A stretch of DNA of 6,872 nucleotides from Thermoproteota archaeon (GCA_003661385.1 QMWA01000095.1:1-6872); one strand, 5' to 3'. Shown: positions 1 through 6,214, counted from the first letter of the stretch. Notes: a model not told the origin generated them from the sequence alone. Program-made: numbers and translations.

Positions 1-577
1 CTAGCTCAGCTAGGAGCTGCGAGAGCACTGCTCTAGCATACCCTCTCCCCCTGTACTCTGGTGCTGTCAGCACATTGCCTACTACAGCAACAGAGTGTTG
101 GGTTGACATGCAGTGTGTTCCTGCTGCTGACACAACTGCTCCACTGACAGCTATCATGTAGTACACGCCTTCCTTAGCCTGGCTGGGATCCCAGCTCTCT
201 ACACCATACCTCCTGTAGAACCTGTCTAAGAGGGGTATGTCCTTCTCTCCTGCTCTCCTAGCTATCTGAGCTCTGGGCTCAGCTGGCTGCTTCTCTAGCT
301 TCATCCTGATTAGCTTGTGGCTTTCAACTGCGCTCAAGCTGATGGGCTCTAGAGTGTGTACTCTGACTGCTGGGTACTGGAGTGCCTTCAGTGCTCTCTT
401 AGCTAGCTCTAGGTCGCCGTAACATGCTGCAAGTGGGATCTTGAGGCTGCTATACACCATGATTGCAGCTTTTCTGCCCTTGTCTCGGGCTATCAGCCAC
501 CTGCACCCACTTAAGCCGCATATCATAGTCGAGTAAGCCGCCTTGTCCCTCAGGAGCTCCCTCTCGATTTCCTGCAT
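1..577 (-). CDS. GNAT-family N-acetyltransferase, third gene of the pyrB operon (3' end outside the window)
   Basis: Reading the minus strand from an ATG at 577 gives 192 residues with no stop before the window edge, so the C terminus is missing. The end of the visible part carries a GNAT acetyl-CoA binding motif A: a beta strand (VAVVGNVL, about 163-170) followed by TAPEYRGRGYA (171-181), where the R-G-R-G-Y/A loop binds the CoA pyrophosphate. The first 130 or so residues are a mixed alpha/beta N-terminal part that I cannot assign to a family. GNAT enzymes transfer an acetyl group to amines; the substrate here is unknown. The start lies 5 bases after the pyrI stop, with GAGG (583-580) too close to the ATG to be a good ribosome site, so translation is probably coupled to pyrI. 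The same frame is open upstream into pyrI but offers no better start. The position suggests co-expression with pyrimidine synthesis, but a role in it is inference only. Confidence 0.85.
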   Translation of the reverse strand, partial: MQEIERELLRDKAAYSTMICGLSGCRWLIARDKGRKAAIMVYSSLKIPLAACYGDLELAKRALKALQYPAVRVHTLEPISLSAVESHKLIRMKLEKQPAEPRAQIARRAGEKDIPLLDRFYRRYGVESWDPSQAKEGVYYMIAVSGAVVSAAGTHCMSTQHSVAVVGNVLTAPEYRGRGYARAVLSQLLAEL

Positions 578-582
578 TGCCT

Positions 583-1056
583 CTACTGCCTTACTAGCTC
601 GAGTAGGTCTCTGCCGCTGACTATTATACCACAGTAGCTGCACCTCACCTTCACCGGGCTGAGCCCTATTACCTCGAATGCAGGCTCAACAGGCTCTCTC
701 CCGAAGTTGGTGATGCACCTCGCGTTTGGGCACTTTATCAGGTTCCTGAACCTGGCTGGTGGCTTGACTTTCCACTTCTCAACCACCCTGTACTCTCTTA
801 TTATGTTTATCGTCGCTGTCTCTGCTATGAGCGCTATCTTGTTGACTTCCTCTGGCTTGAGAAACCTGTTCTCAATTTTCACTATGTCCTTCTTACCTAG
901 CTTTGTGCTTGGGACATGCATCGCTATGCTGACTACCTCCTCTTCCTCTCCTGTTATCCCCAATATGCTCAGGACTACTAGGGCTCTTCCATCAGGTATA
1001 TGGTCTATCACTGTTCCATCTCTTATCTTCCTTACTCTAAGCTCCTGCTCCTCCAC
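583..1056 (-). CDS. pyrI: Aspartate carbamoyltransferase regulatory chain
   Basis: This 157-residue protein is the regulatory subunit that binds nucleotide effectors and joins PyrB trimers into the allosteric ATCase holoenzyme in the cytoplasm. The N-terminal allosteric domain shows the family start RKIRDGTVIDHIPDG (about 9-23). The C-terminal zinc domain has the expected four cysteines, C109-x4-C114 and C139-x2-C142, nearly at the same positions as in the E. coli protein. Length is normal for the family. The start is GTG at 1056, one base after the pyrB TGA stop (1060-1058), with a good ribosome site GAGGTG five bases upstream inside the pyrB end. The gene is therefore an internal cistron translated right after pyrB, which suits a subunit made in equal amounts. 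I see no truncation or missing ligand. Confidence 0.97.
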   Translation of the reverse strand: MEEQELRVRKIRDGTVIDHIPDGRALVVLSILGITGEEEEVVSIAMHVPSTKLGKKDIVKIENRFLKPEEVNKIALIAETATINIIREYRVVEKWKVKPPARFRNLIKCPNARCITNFGREPVEPAFEVIGLSPVKVRCSYCGIIVSGRDLLELVRQ

Positions 1057-1057
1057 G

Positions 1058-1990
1058 TCACCACCTCAGCTCTAGTATCTCAGCTATCAGAGCTGCTCTG
1101 ATGTAAAGGCCGTTCTTGGCCTGGTCAAAGTACTTGGCATGCCTCGTCTCATCTACCTGCGGTGGCAGCTCCTCTGTCCTAGGTAGCGGGTGTAGCACTA
1201 TGAGCTCTGGCTTAGCCTTCTCCAGGTCGCTTGGCTTAAGCATATACGAGCCCTTTACCCTCTCATACTCATATGGGTCTGGAAACCTCTCTTTCTGTAT
1301 TCTCGTGATGTAGAGGACGTCCAGCTCCCCTATTACCTGCGACAGGTCTCTGACCTCCTCCCACCTCAGCTTACCCTTGACTGTCTCAAGGACTTCCGGC
1401 CTCATCCTTAGCTCCGGTGGCGATATCAGGTAGACCTCATTTCCTGGGAAGAGGCTTAGCCCATAGCATAGGCTACTCGGCGTCCTACCGTACTTGAGGT
1501 CTCCCATTACCCCGACCTTGAGGCTGCTTACTCTGCCTAGCTCCCTCCAGATCGTGTAGAGGTCTAGTAGGGTCTGTGTCGGGTGCTCTCTAGAGCCGTC
1601 TCCAGCGTTTATGACTGGCACACTCGCTACTTCAGCTGCCAGCTTTGATGCGCCTTCACCTGGGTGCCTGAGCACTATCAAGTCTATGAGGTAGGAGTCT
1701 ACCATTCTTATCGTGTCTGCTAGAGTCTCCCCCTTAACTATGGATGTCCTCTCGACTTCTCCAAAGTCTAGGATGCTCCCCCCAAGCTTCAGCATAGCTG
1801 ACTGGAAGCTTAGCCTGGTTCTGGTTGAAGGCTCCATGAACACTGTGGCCATTACTCTGCCTTCAGCTGCGTTCAGCTTCTTTCCTCTCTTCAGCAGCCT
1901 CCTGAGCTCCTCTGCGACCTGGAACACACGTGTTATGTCCTCTGGTGTCAGGTCTAGTATGGAGACTAAACTTTTACCTGAGAGTGGCAA
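1058..1990 (-). CDS. pyrB: Aspartate carbamoyltransferase catalytic chain
   Basis: This 310-residue enzyme condenses carbamoyl phosphate and L-aspartate to N-carbamoyl-L-aspartate, the committed step of pyrimidine synthesis. Catalytic motifs are in order: the carbamoyl phosphate loop EPSTRTR (53-59), the mobile loop TSIVKGETLADT (82-93) with S83 and K86, LRHP (107-110), HPTQ (136-139), GDLKYGRT (163-170), the aspartate loop TRIQKERF (229-236) and HPLPR (267-271). All key residues are present. The start is TTG at 1990, giving MPLSGKSLVS, a normal N terminus. There is no Shine-Dalgarno motif before it, but a TATA-like box is centred 26 bases upstream, so the mRNA is probably leaderless with the TTG at its 5' end. 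The gene leads an operon with pyrI (1-base gap) and a GNAT gene, and diverges from pyrF. Confidence 0.97.
   Translation of the reverse strand: MPLSGKSLVSILDLTPEDITRVFQVAEELRRLLKRGKKLNAAEGRVMATVFMEPSTRTRLSFQSAMLKLGGSILDFGEVERTSIVKGETLADTIRMVDSYLIDLIVLRHPGEGASKLAAEVASVPVINAGDGSREHPTQTLLDLYTIWRELGRVSSLKVGVMGDLKYGRTPSSLCYGLSLFPGNEVYLISPPELRMRPEVLETVKGKLRWEEVRDLSQVIGELDVLYITRIQKERFPDPYEYERVKGSYMLKPSDLEKAKPELIVLHPLPRTEELPPQVDETRHAKYFDQAKNGLYIRAALIAEILELRW
1062..1067 (-). promoter_or_regulatory. Ribosome binding site of pyrI
   Basis: On the minus strand GAGGTG lies 5 bases before the GTG start of pyrI and inside the last codons of pyrB. It matches the 3' end of archaeal 16S rRNA and decides the GTG at 1056 as start. 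The contrast with pyrB, which has no such motif before its start, fits the pattern of leaderless first genes and Shine-Dalgarno-led internal genes. Confidence 0.7.
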
Positions 1991-2012
1991 GTGTACCCTA
2001 GTATCAAGGCTG

Positions 2013-2019
2013 TATTTAA
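2013..2019. promoter_or_regulatory. TATA-like box shared by divergent pyrB and pyrF
   Basis: TATTTAA on the plus strand (TTAAATA on the minus) is the only AT-rich stretch in the gap between the two genes. Its centre at 2016 lies 26 bases from the TTG start of pyrB (1990) and 26 bases from the TTG start chosen for pyrF (2042). Archaeal TATA boxes are centred about 26-27 bases before the transcription start, so the box could serve both directions with both mRNAs leaderless. I see no clear purine-rich BRE on either side, so direction cannot be read from the sequence. Confidence 0.6.
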
Positions 2020-2041
2020 CAATAGCTTCATGGGTGGGTGG

Positions 2042-2860
2042 TTGCCTCTAAAGAGCTTCATCTCCATGTTGGAGGAGGCTGTGAGCGAGAAGAGGAGCGT
2101 TCTATGCCTTGGTTTGGACCCAGCAATGCCAGGTGAGCGTGAGGAGCATGTCGCCTCAAGGAGCTACCTAGATGGGAGGAGCCTTGAGGAGGCTAAGCTC
2201 CAGTTCTGCCTTGATCTCATCGAGGAGCTTCACATGTACTTTGCTGCTGTTAAGGTCAATGAGCAGTATGTGAGGGGGCTGTCAAGCAGCCAGCTTTCTT
2301 CGATAGCTAAGGAGGCTAGGCGGCATGGGCTCGTCTCCATATACGACTGTAAGCTTGGTGACATAGGCGCAAGCGCCAAGATGGGTGTCCTCAGTGTAGC
2401 AAGGCTTGGCTTCGATGCTATTACAGTCAACCCTCTATCCGGGAACCTGGAGAGCGTTGTCAGGTATGCTCACCAGCATGGGATTGCAGTGATCTCGCTT
2501 GTCCTCATGTCTAACCCTGAGGCTGCTCGCTACATGAAGGAGGCTGAGCTCAGAGGAGAGCCTCTCTACATGGCTTTTGCCAGAGATGTCTGCTACTCTG
2601 ATGCAGATGGATGCGTCGTCGGTGCAACAGGGCATGTCAAGCCGGAGGAGATCAGAGCTGTCAGAGAAGCCATTGGGGCAGGCAGGGTCATTTTATCTCC
2701 TGGAGTGGGTGCTCAAGGAGGTGACCTCAGGAAGGCTATCAGGTATGCTGGGAGGCCTCTGCTGGTCAACGTCGGGAGAGCTGTGATCTATGCTAAGAGC
2801 CCTAAGGAGGCTGCTGAGAGGATGTGGAGGGCTTCTCTAGGCTCCAGCTCGCTGGCCTAA
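2042..2860 (+). CDS. pyrF: Orotidine 5'-phosphate decarboxylase (class-2-like)
   Basis: The enzyme decarboxylates OMP to UMP, the last step of UMP synthesis. From the TTG at 2042 it has 272 residues starting MPLKSFISMLEEA. Motifs are GLDP (24-27), KVNEQYV (71-77), the catalytic D-x-K-x-x-D array in DCKLGDIG (D102, K104, D107), NPLSG (130-134), GATGH (194-198), SPGVGAQGG (219-227) and the phosphate-binding NVGRA (243-247). The length and the early SFISMLEEA are typical of the longer, class 2 branch. The frame is open back to a GTG at 1991 and has an ATG at 2030 and another at 2066. I chose 2042 because the TATA-like box at 2013-2019 predicts transcription from about 2042 and because homologues start just before this SFI segment; 2030 would be too close to the box. 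The gene end overlaps pyrC by 59 bases tail to tail. Confidence 0.93.
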   Translation: MPLKSFISMLEEAVSEKRSVLCLGLDPAMPGEREEHVASRSYLDGRSLEEAKLQFCLDLIEELHMYFAAVKVNEQYVRGLSSSQLSSIAKEARRHGLVSIYDCKLGDIGASAKMGVLSVARLGFDAITVNPLSGNLESVVRYAHQHGIAVISLVLMSNPEAARYMKEAELRGEPLYMAFARDVCYSDADGCVVGATGHVKPEEIRAVREAIGAGRVILSPGVGAQGGDLRKAIRYAGRPLLVNVGRAVIYAKSPKEAAERMWRASLGSSSLA

Positions 2861-4166
2861 GCTTCTCCCCATCCCAGAGCAGCAGCCTCCCTAGCGGCTT
2901 CTCAAGGACTCCAACATCTCTCTCAAATACCATGGCTCCCCTCTTAAAGACCATCTCGACTCTCACGCTGACCGTTCTCTCAGCGAACGGCGTGTACTTT
3001 GCCTTCGTGTACAGGCTCTTCTCCTCTATCCTGTACTCTCCTCTGCTCAGGGCTACTATGTCAGCTTCCATGCCTTCCGCTATCTCTCCTTTGTCCCTTA
3101 TCCCAAGAAGCCTAGCTGGCTTCTTGCTAGCCCACTTAGCTACTTCTACTGGGCTTATACCCTGCTTTAGCGCCCAGTCTAAGACGAGCACCAGGGTGAG
3201 CTCCACTCCAGGGAGCCCAGGTGGGCTGTCCTTGAACGCCTTCTTTTTCTCAGCTTCATGTGGGGCATGGTCGCTGGCTATCACATCAACTAGCCCGCCT
3301 GCCAAGGCCTCCTGGAGCCCCTTGACCTCGGCTATGCTCCTTAGAGGGGGGTTCACCTTGCACTCTGCTCCCGCCTGCTCTAAGCTGAGAAGCAGGTGGT
3401 GGGGTGTAACTTCAGTTGAAACTGGGATCCCTTGCTCTCTGAGCTTTAGCGCCTCAGATACGCTCTTCGCTGAGGTTAGGTGGCAGAGGTGCACTCTAGG
3501 GGTCTCTGCTAGTGGAGTTATAGCCTCCGCCACGGCCCTTATTGCCTCTAGCTCGGCTTCAAGTGGCCTGAGCTTGCAGTACTCCTCTGGGCTCTCAGCT
3601 TCACCCTCTCTCAGAAGCCACCTGGCCTCAGGGTGGATCATGAGCAGAGCGCCATGCCTAGCGCATGCTAGAGCGGCTTCCCGTATGATGTCAGCTACCT
3701 CCCTCCTATCTTCCCCCAGCTCGTGTACGTAGAGCTTCACAGCTGGCAGCCCTATTGACAGCAGCTTCTCAAGCTCTCCGAGGTCCCCGCTGTACCCTGC
3801 TGCAAGCGTGTAATCTGTGTAGCATCTCCCCCTGGCTTCAGAGACCTTCGCCAGCAGCACTTCTACCGTATCCAGCGGTGGATCTGTGTTCGGCATATCC
3901 AGCACTGCTGTGACTCCACCCGCGCAAGCTGCCCTGCTTCCGGTTTCAACAGTCTCCTTAGAGCTCTGCTTAAGCCCTCTGAAGTGCACGTGAACATCTA
4001 TGGAGCATGGCATAATAATCATCCCGCTGGCGTCAACTGAGGGCTCTCCTCCTATAGATCTAGCTACCCTGCTAACCACCCCACTGGAGATCTCGATGTC
4101 AGCTCTCACAACCCTGCCATCATAGACGACATGCCCTCCCTTGATCACAAGCTTCTCTTCACCCAC
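2802..4166 (-). CDS. pyrC: Dihydroorotase
   Basis: This 454-residue amidohydrolase cyclises N-carbamoyl-L-aspartate to dihydroorotate, the third pyrimidine step. It shows the full zinc set: HVH (H59, H61) in DVHVHFR, the lysine to be carboxylated K144 in AVKLYVHE, H178 in MIHPE, H229 in HLCHLTSAKS and D299 in ASDHAPH, plus N93 in DMPNT for substrate. After HFR the usual bacterial E-P-G is replaced by GLKQSSKE, which I recall as a crenarchaeal variant but could not check. The first and last 50 or so residues form the beta sandwich. The start is GTG at 4166, giving the standard MGEEKLVIKGGHVV; GGTG lies 7 bases upstream (4177-4174). The frame is open upstream, but that part looks unlike protein. 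The last 20 residues are a Ser/Pro/Gln-rich tail whose codons overlap the end of pyrF. It is transcribed separately from pyrBI and opposite to pyrF. Confidence 0.96.
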   Translation of the reverse strand: MGEEKLVIKGGHVVYDGRVVRADIEISSGVVSRVARSIGGEPSVDASGMIIMPCSIDVHVHFRGLKQSSKETVETGSRAACAGGVTAVLDMPNTDPPLDTVEVLLAKVSEARGRCYTDYTLAAGYSGDLGELEKLLSIGLPAVKLYVHELGEDRREVADIIREAALACARHGALLMIHPEARWLLREGEAESPEEYCKLRPLEAELEAIRAVAEAITPLAETPRVHLCHLTSAKSVSEALKLREQGIPVSTEVTPHHLLLSLEQAGAECKVNPPLRSIAEVKGLQEALAGGLVDVIASDHAPHEAEKKKAFKDSPPGLPGVELTLVLVLDWALKQGISPVEVAKWASKKPARLLGIRDKGEIAEGMEADIVALSRGEYRIEEKSLYTKAKYTPFAERTVSVRVEMVFKRGAMVFERDVGVLEKPLGRLLLWDGEKLRPASWSLEKPSTSSQQPP

Positions 4167-4200
4167 TATGCTACACCAGGCTTCCGCTGAACCTCCCCCA

Positions 4201-4214
4201 GTAAATATGTTTAC
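4201..4214. promoter_or_regulatory. Near-palindromic AT-rich element, probable promoter or operator of pyrC
   Basis: GTAAATATGTTTAC has perfect arms GTAAA/TTTAC around a four-base centre. On the minus strand ATATTTAC can act as a TATA box, placing the pyrC transcript start near 4180 with a leader of about 12-15 bases that includes a GGTG ribosome site. On the plus strand TAAATA could serve transcription starting near 4231 towards the ParA-like gene. The symmetry would also suit a dimeric regulator. Function is inferred from position and shape only. Confidence 0.45.
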
Positions 4215-4520
4215 GTCGCAGACAGTGTTAGAAGAGCTGAAGTCCCACTTCGCCTTCCAGCTTAAGCTCCAGCTGGCAGCTGGTGGTCTGATTGAGAGAA
4301 GCCCCCTCAGCTTCCACTGCAGCAGCCGTCAGCATGCTCTGCTTGCCTAGCGTATGCTATGCCATGCCTCCTCTGGATGCTGCTCCCAGATACAGTGCTA
4401 TGCTAGCTGGCATGAAGCCTGATGCTTCCATTCCAATAGAGCTTCATGCTAGATCAGCCTACGCCCAGCTCAGCCCTCCTAGCTGCCCTAAGCCTTCAGC
4501 TAGGCTGCTTCAGCCAGGTA

Positions 4521-4527
4521 GGTGAGG
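4521..4527 (+). promoter_or_regulatory. Ribosome binding site deciding the start of the ParA-like gene
   Basis: GGTGAGG lies 2 bases before the ATG at 4530, with its GGTGA core 4 bases before it. It favours this ATG over the in-frame ATG at 4446, which would add 28 residues with no resemblance to ParA proteins. A Shine-Dalgarno motif also hints that the gene is not the first thing on a leaderless mRNA. Confidence 0.6.
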
Positions 4528-4529
4528 GC

Positions 4530-5492
4530 ATGAAGGTCTACGTGTTCGGGGCTAGAAGCGGTGGTGTAGGCAAGACTACTGTAAGCTTCAACACGCTAGT
4601 AGCTACGCAGCTCATAGCGCCTCCTCCCCCAGGCCTATTGGACGTGTTCCTCGAGTGCGACTTCGGTAGGCAGTCTGCAGTCCACCTCTGGAACCCCCAC
4701 TTCCTAGAGGAGAGGGAAGCTAGCCCAGATAGCTACCCGACTCTCAGAGAGTACCTGGCTGGGGTAGCTGAACCATGGGAGATAGCATACTCCACCTCTC
4801 ACCCAGCCTACAGGAACCTAGTCATGATCCCGTCAGCTCCGCTGTGCTCAAGCGACAGAGAGCTGCTTAAGAGCTACAGCGAGTACTCAGGAAAGATGCT
4901 TAAGCTACTTGAGTTCCTGAAGCCAAGGTGTAGGCTCCTGGTCATAGACGCTCCAGGAGCAGGAGGCCTATCTGGCCTAGCAGACTACCTCCTCCTAATA
5001 CCGCTGGGAAGCTTCATACCAGTGGTACAGCCTGACAAGCCTAGCATAGATGAGGCAAGCCAGCTAGTCGACATAGCCACCCTAGCTGGGTCAGCAGTCC
5101 CAGCTGCAGTCATAAACAAGTATCGAGGAGGAAAGTGGGCAGTCAGCTATGCTAAGGCTGCGCTAGCAGCTGGTGAAACACAGATTCTGACAATAAGAGA
5201 CGACAAGAAGGCTCGAGAAGCGTATGAAGCTGGGGTTCCAGTTGTCCTCTACTCGCCGAGTTCTAGAGCATCTAAGGACATAAAGCTGCTAGCACAGACC
5301 TTAGCTAGCTCAGCCCCCGCCCACACCATCCAGCAGGCAGAGAAGAGAGCCAGGATACTATCCAAGGTCATAGAAGCCCTAGCAAGGAGGAGAGCTCCCC
5401 AGCTCCAGCTGCCAGACATAGAGAGCATACTCAGGGAGCTCGACAAGCTAATTGGACATGAAGGCGGCTCTGACACCCAAGCACAGGATTAG
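4530..5492 (+). CDS. ParA/MinD-like P-loop ATPase with altered deviant Walker A motif
   Basis: The 320-residue protein begins with a beta strand and P-loop, MKVYVFGARSGGVGKTT (1-17), the hallmark of the SIMIBI-class ParA/MinD/CooC ATPases. In these the motif is normally KGGxGKT; here the signature first lysine is Ser10, with Arg9 before it, while the catalytic K15 and T16 are kept. LECDFGRQSA (41-50) matches the region after the second strand, and LLVIDAPGAGG (136-146) is the Walker B/switch II equivalent with D140. VINKY (194-198) resembles the base-binding Asn segment. A C-terminal extension from about 265 is charged and helical, then ends in a polar tail. There is no signal peptide or membrane helix. 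Partner and cargo are unknown: no ParB-like gene is visible. Chromosome partition, cell positioning or metal-cofactor maturation are all possible. The start is ATG 4530, supported by a ribosome site and by the motif spacing. Confidence 0.85.
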   Translation: MKVYVFGARSGGVGKTTVSFNTLVATQLIAPPPPGLLDVFLECDFGRQSAVHLWNPHFLEEREASPDSYPTLREYLAGVAEPWEIAYSTSHPAYRNLVMIPSAPLCSSDRELLKSYSEYSGKMLKLLEFLKPRCRLLVIDAPGAGGLSGLADYLLLIPLGSFIPVVQPDKPSIDEASQLVDIATLAGSAVPAAVINKYRGGKWAVSYAKAALAAGETQILTIRDDKKAREAYEAGVPVVLYSPSSRASKDIKLLAQTLASSAPAHTIQQAEKRARILSKVIEALARRRAPQLQLPDIESILRELDKLIGHEGGSDTQAQD

Positions 5493-5614
5493 GCTCACCA
5501 ACCTTACCACAAGCCTAAGGCACACTAGCCTTCTAGTAGCAGTCTCTGGAAGGCGATGCAGCCTAGCCTAGTAGCACCACATCTCCCACTAGCATGCTGA
5601 GTGTATAGTCAATG

Positions 5615-5620
5615 TTTAAA
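5615..5620 (+). promoter_or_regulatory. TATA-like box of the phosphoribosyltransferase gene
   Basis: TTTAAA is centred 33 bases before the ATG at 5651, which predicts a transcript starting near 5643 with a leader of about 8 bases. No Shine-Dalgarno motif precedes the ATG. The gap of 158 bases from the ParA-like gene fits a separate transcript. Confidence 0.5.
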
Positions 5621-5650
5621 GCAGCATTGCAGAGAGCCCAGTGATCGAGC

Positions 5651-6214
5651 ATGGAGTTCACAGCACCAAGCTGGCTTAAGATATACAGGGCATGCATTAT
5701 CCTTGCGAGAAAAATCAGAGAAAGCGGGTATAACCCAGAGATGATAGTAGGTATAGCGAGAGGAGGGTGGATCCCAGCTAGGATACTCTCAGATCTGCTG
5801 ATGGTCAGGGAGGTAGCTAGCATGAGGGTACTAGCATACAGGGCTGTGGGAGAGATTCAGAAGGCAGAGGTGCTGCAGCCTGTCTCAGCAGACGTGAGAA
5901 AACTCAAAGTGCTTCTGGTAGATGACGTAGCTGACACCGGAGAGAGCTTGAGAGAAGCTGTAGCACACCTCAAGTCTCGAGGAGCATCAGAAGTCAAGGT
6001 AGCTACCATATACTATAAGCCCTGGTCTGCTGTCAAGCCAGACTACTGGGTGTATGAGACCAGGAAGTGGGTGATATTCCCATGGGAGATAAGAGAGGTA
6101 GTAGAGGAGCTGAGCTCAAGGAGCTCAGATGACCTGAGCAAGGCTATAGATGCGATAAGGAGGGAGTCTGAGCTGAGCGACGAGGACATAAGGGAGGTAT
6201 CAGGCATCAGGTAG
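5651..6214 (+). CDS. Purine-type phosphoribosyltransferase (xanthine/guanine/hypoxanthine PRT-like)
   Basis: This 187-residue type I PRTase would join a nucleobase to PRPP, releasing pyrophosphate. The PRPP motif is VLLVDDVADTGESL (87-100) with the acidic pair D91-D92; the pyrophosphate loop is GIARGGW (34-40). After the PRPP motif comes YYKPWSAVKPDYWVYETRKWVIFPWE (121-146); the W-x-x-F-P-W-E segment is typical of archaeal COG2236-like (Gpt/Hpt) PRTases that salvage xanthine, guanine or hypoxanthine. It is not a typical orotate PRTase, whose motif is usually VEDVxTTGGS, so it should not be taken as the missing pyrE. The core ends by about residue 155; the last 30 residues are a charged helical tail. 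The ATG start gives a normal N terminus. The last 15 bases overlap the end of the convergent Cys-cluster gene. The exact base substrate cannot be told from sequence. Confidence 0.88.
   Translation: MEFTAPSWLKIYRACIILARKIRESGYNPEMIVGIARGGWIPARILSDLLMVREVASMRVLAYRAVGEIQKAEVLQPVSADVRKLKVLLVDDVADTGESLREAVAHLKSRGASEVKVATIYYKPWSAVKPDYWVYETRKWVIFPWEIREVVEELSSRSSDDLSKAIDAIRRESELSDEDIREVSGIR

Larger units (their letters stand above)
4167..4529. other. 363-base stretch without a confident gene, between pyrC and the ParA-like gene
   Basis: This stretch holds the near-palindromic AT-rich element (4201-4214) and short overlapping open frames on the plus strand. One runs from GTG 4225 (or ATG 4207) to 4350, starting VLEELKSHFAFQLKLQLAA. 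Another runs from TTG 4292 (or ATG 4334) to 4525, ending 4 bases before the ParA-like ATG. The first has a protein-like helical beginning; the second is rich in Ala, Pro, Ser, Met and Cys and poor in Lys and Glu, unusual for a thermophile protein. The minus strand has many stops. I recognise no tRNA, no known ncRNA and no terminator. It may be a leader, a decayed gene or small genes. Confidence 0.6.

Noticed and set aside
707-1075. A 122-codon plus-strand frame opposite pyrI, hydrophobic in places
   Set aside because: pyrI on the other strand is unmistakable, with its four zinc cysteines; the hydrophobic look comes from reading the complement of charged codons.
1991-2041. Longer pyrF N terminus from GTG 1991 or ATG 2030
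   Set aside because: The extra residues do not resemble the family, and the only TATA-like box lies inside or too close to this stretch for these codons to be on the mRNA.
2824-3732. A 302-codon open frame on the plus strand opposite pyrC
   Set aside because: It is antisense to a dihydroorotase with all its metal ligands, and its translation is Ser/Leu/Ala/Pro-rich without recognisable motifs, as expected of a mirror frame.
5517-5532. Small hairpin AAGGC/GCCTT after the ParA-like gene as terminator
   Set aside because: The stem has only five pairs and no T-run follows; archaeal termination generally relies on T-rich tracts.
5551-5600. Possible box C/D guide RNA (GCGATGC followed by CTGA)
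   Set aside because: The C-like box does not fit the consensus well, no internal C'/D' pair or terminal stem is seen, and such short boxes occur by chance.
5651-6214. Phosphoribosyltransferase as orotate PRTase (pyrE)
   Set aside because: The PRPP motif DDVADTGES and the W-x-x-F-P-W-E segment point to the purine salvage group, not to orotate PRTase.
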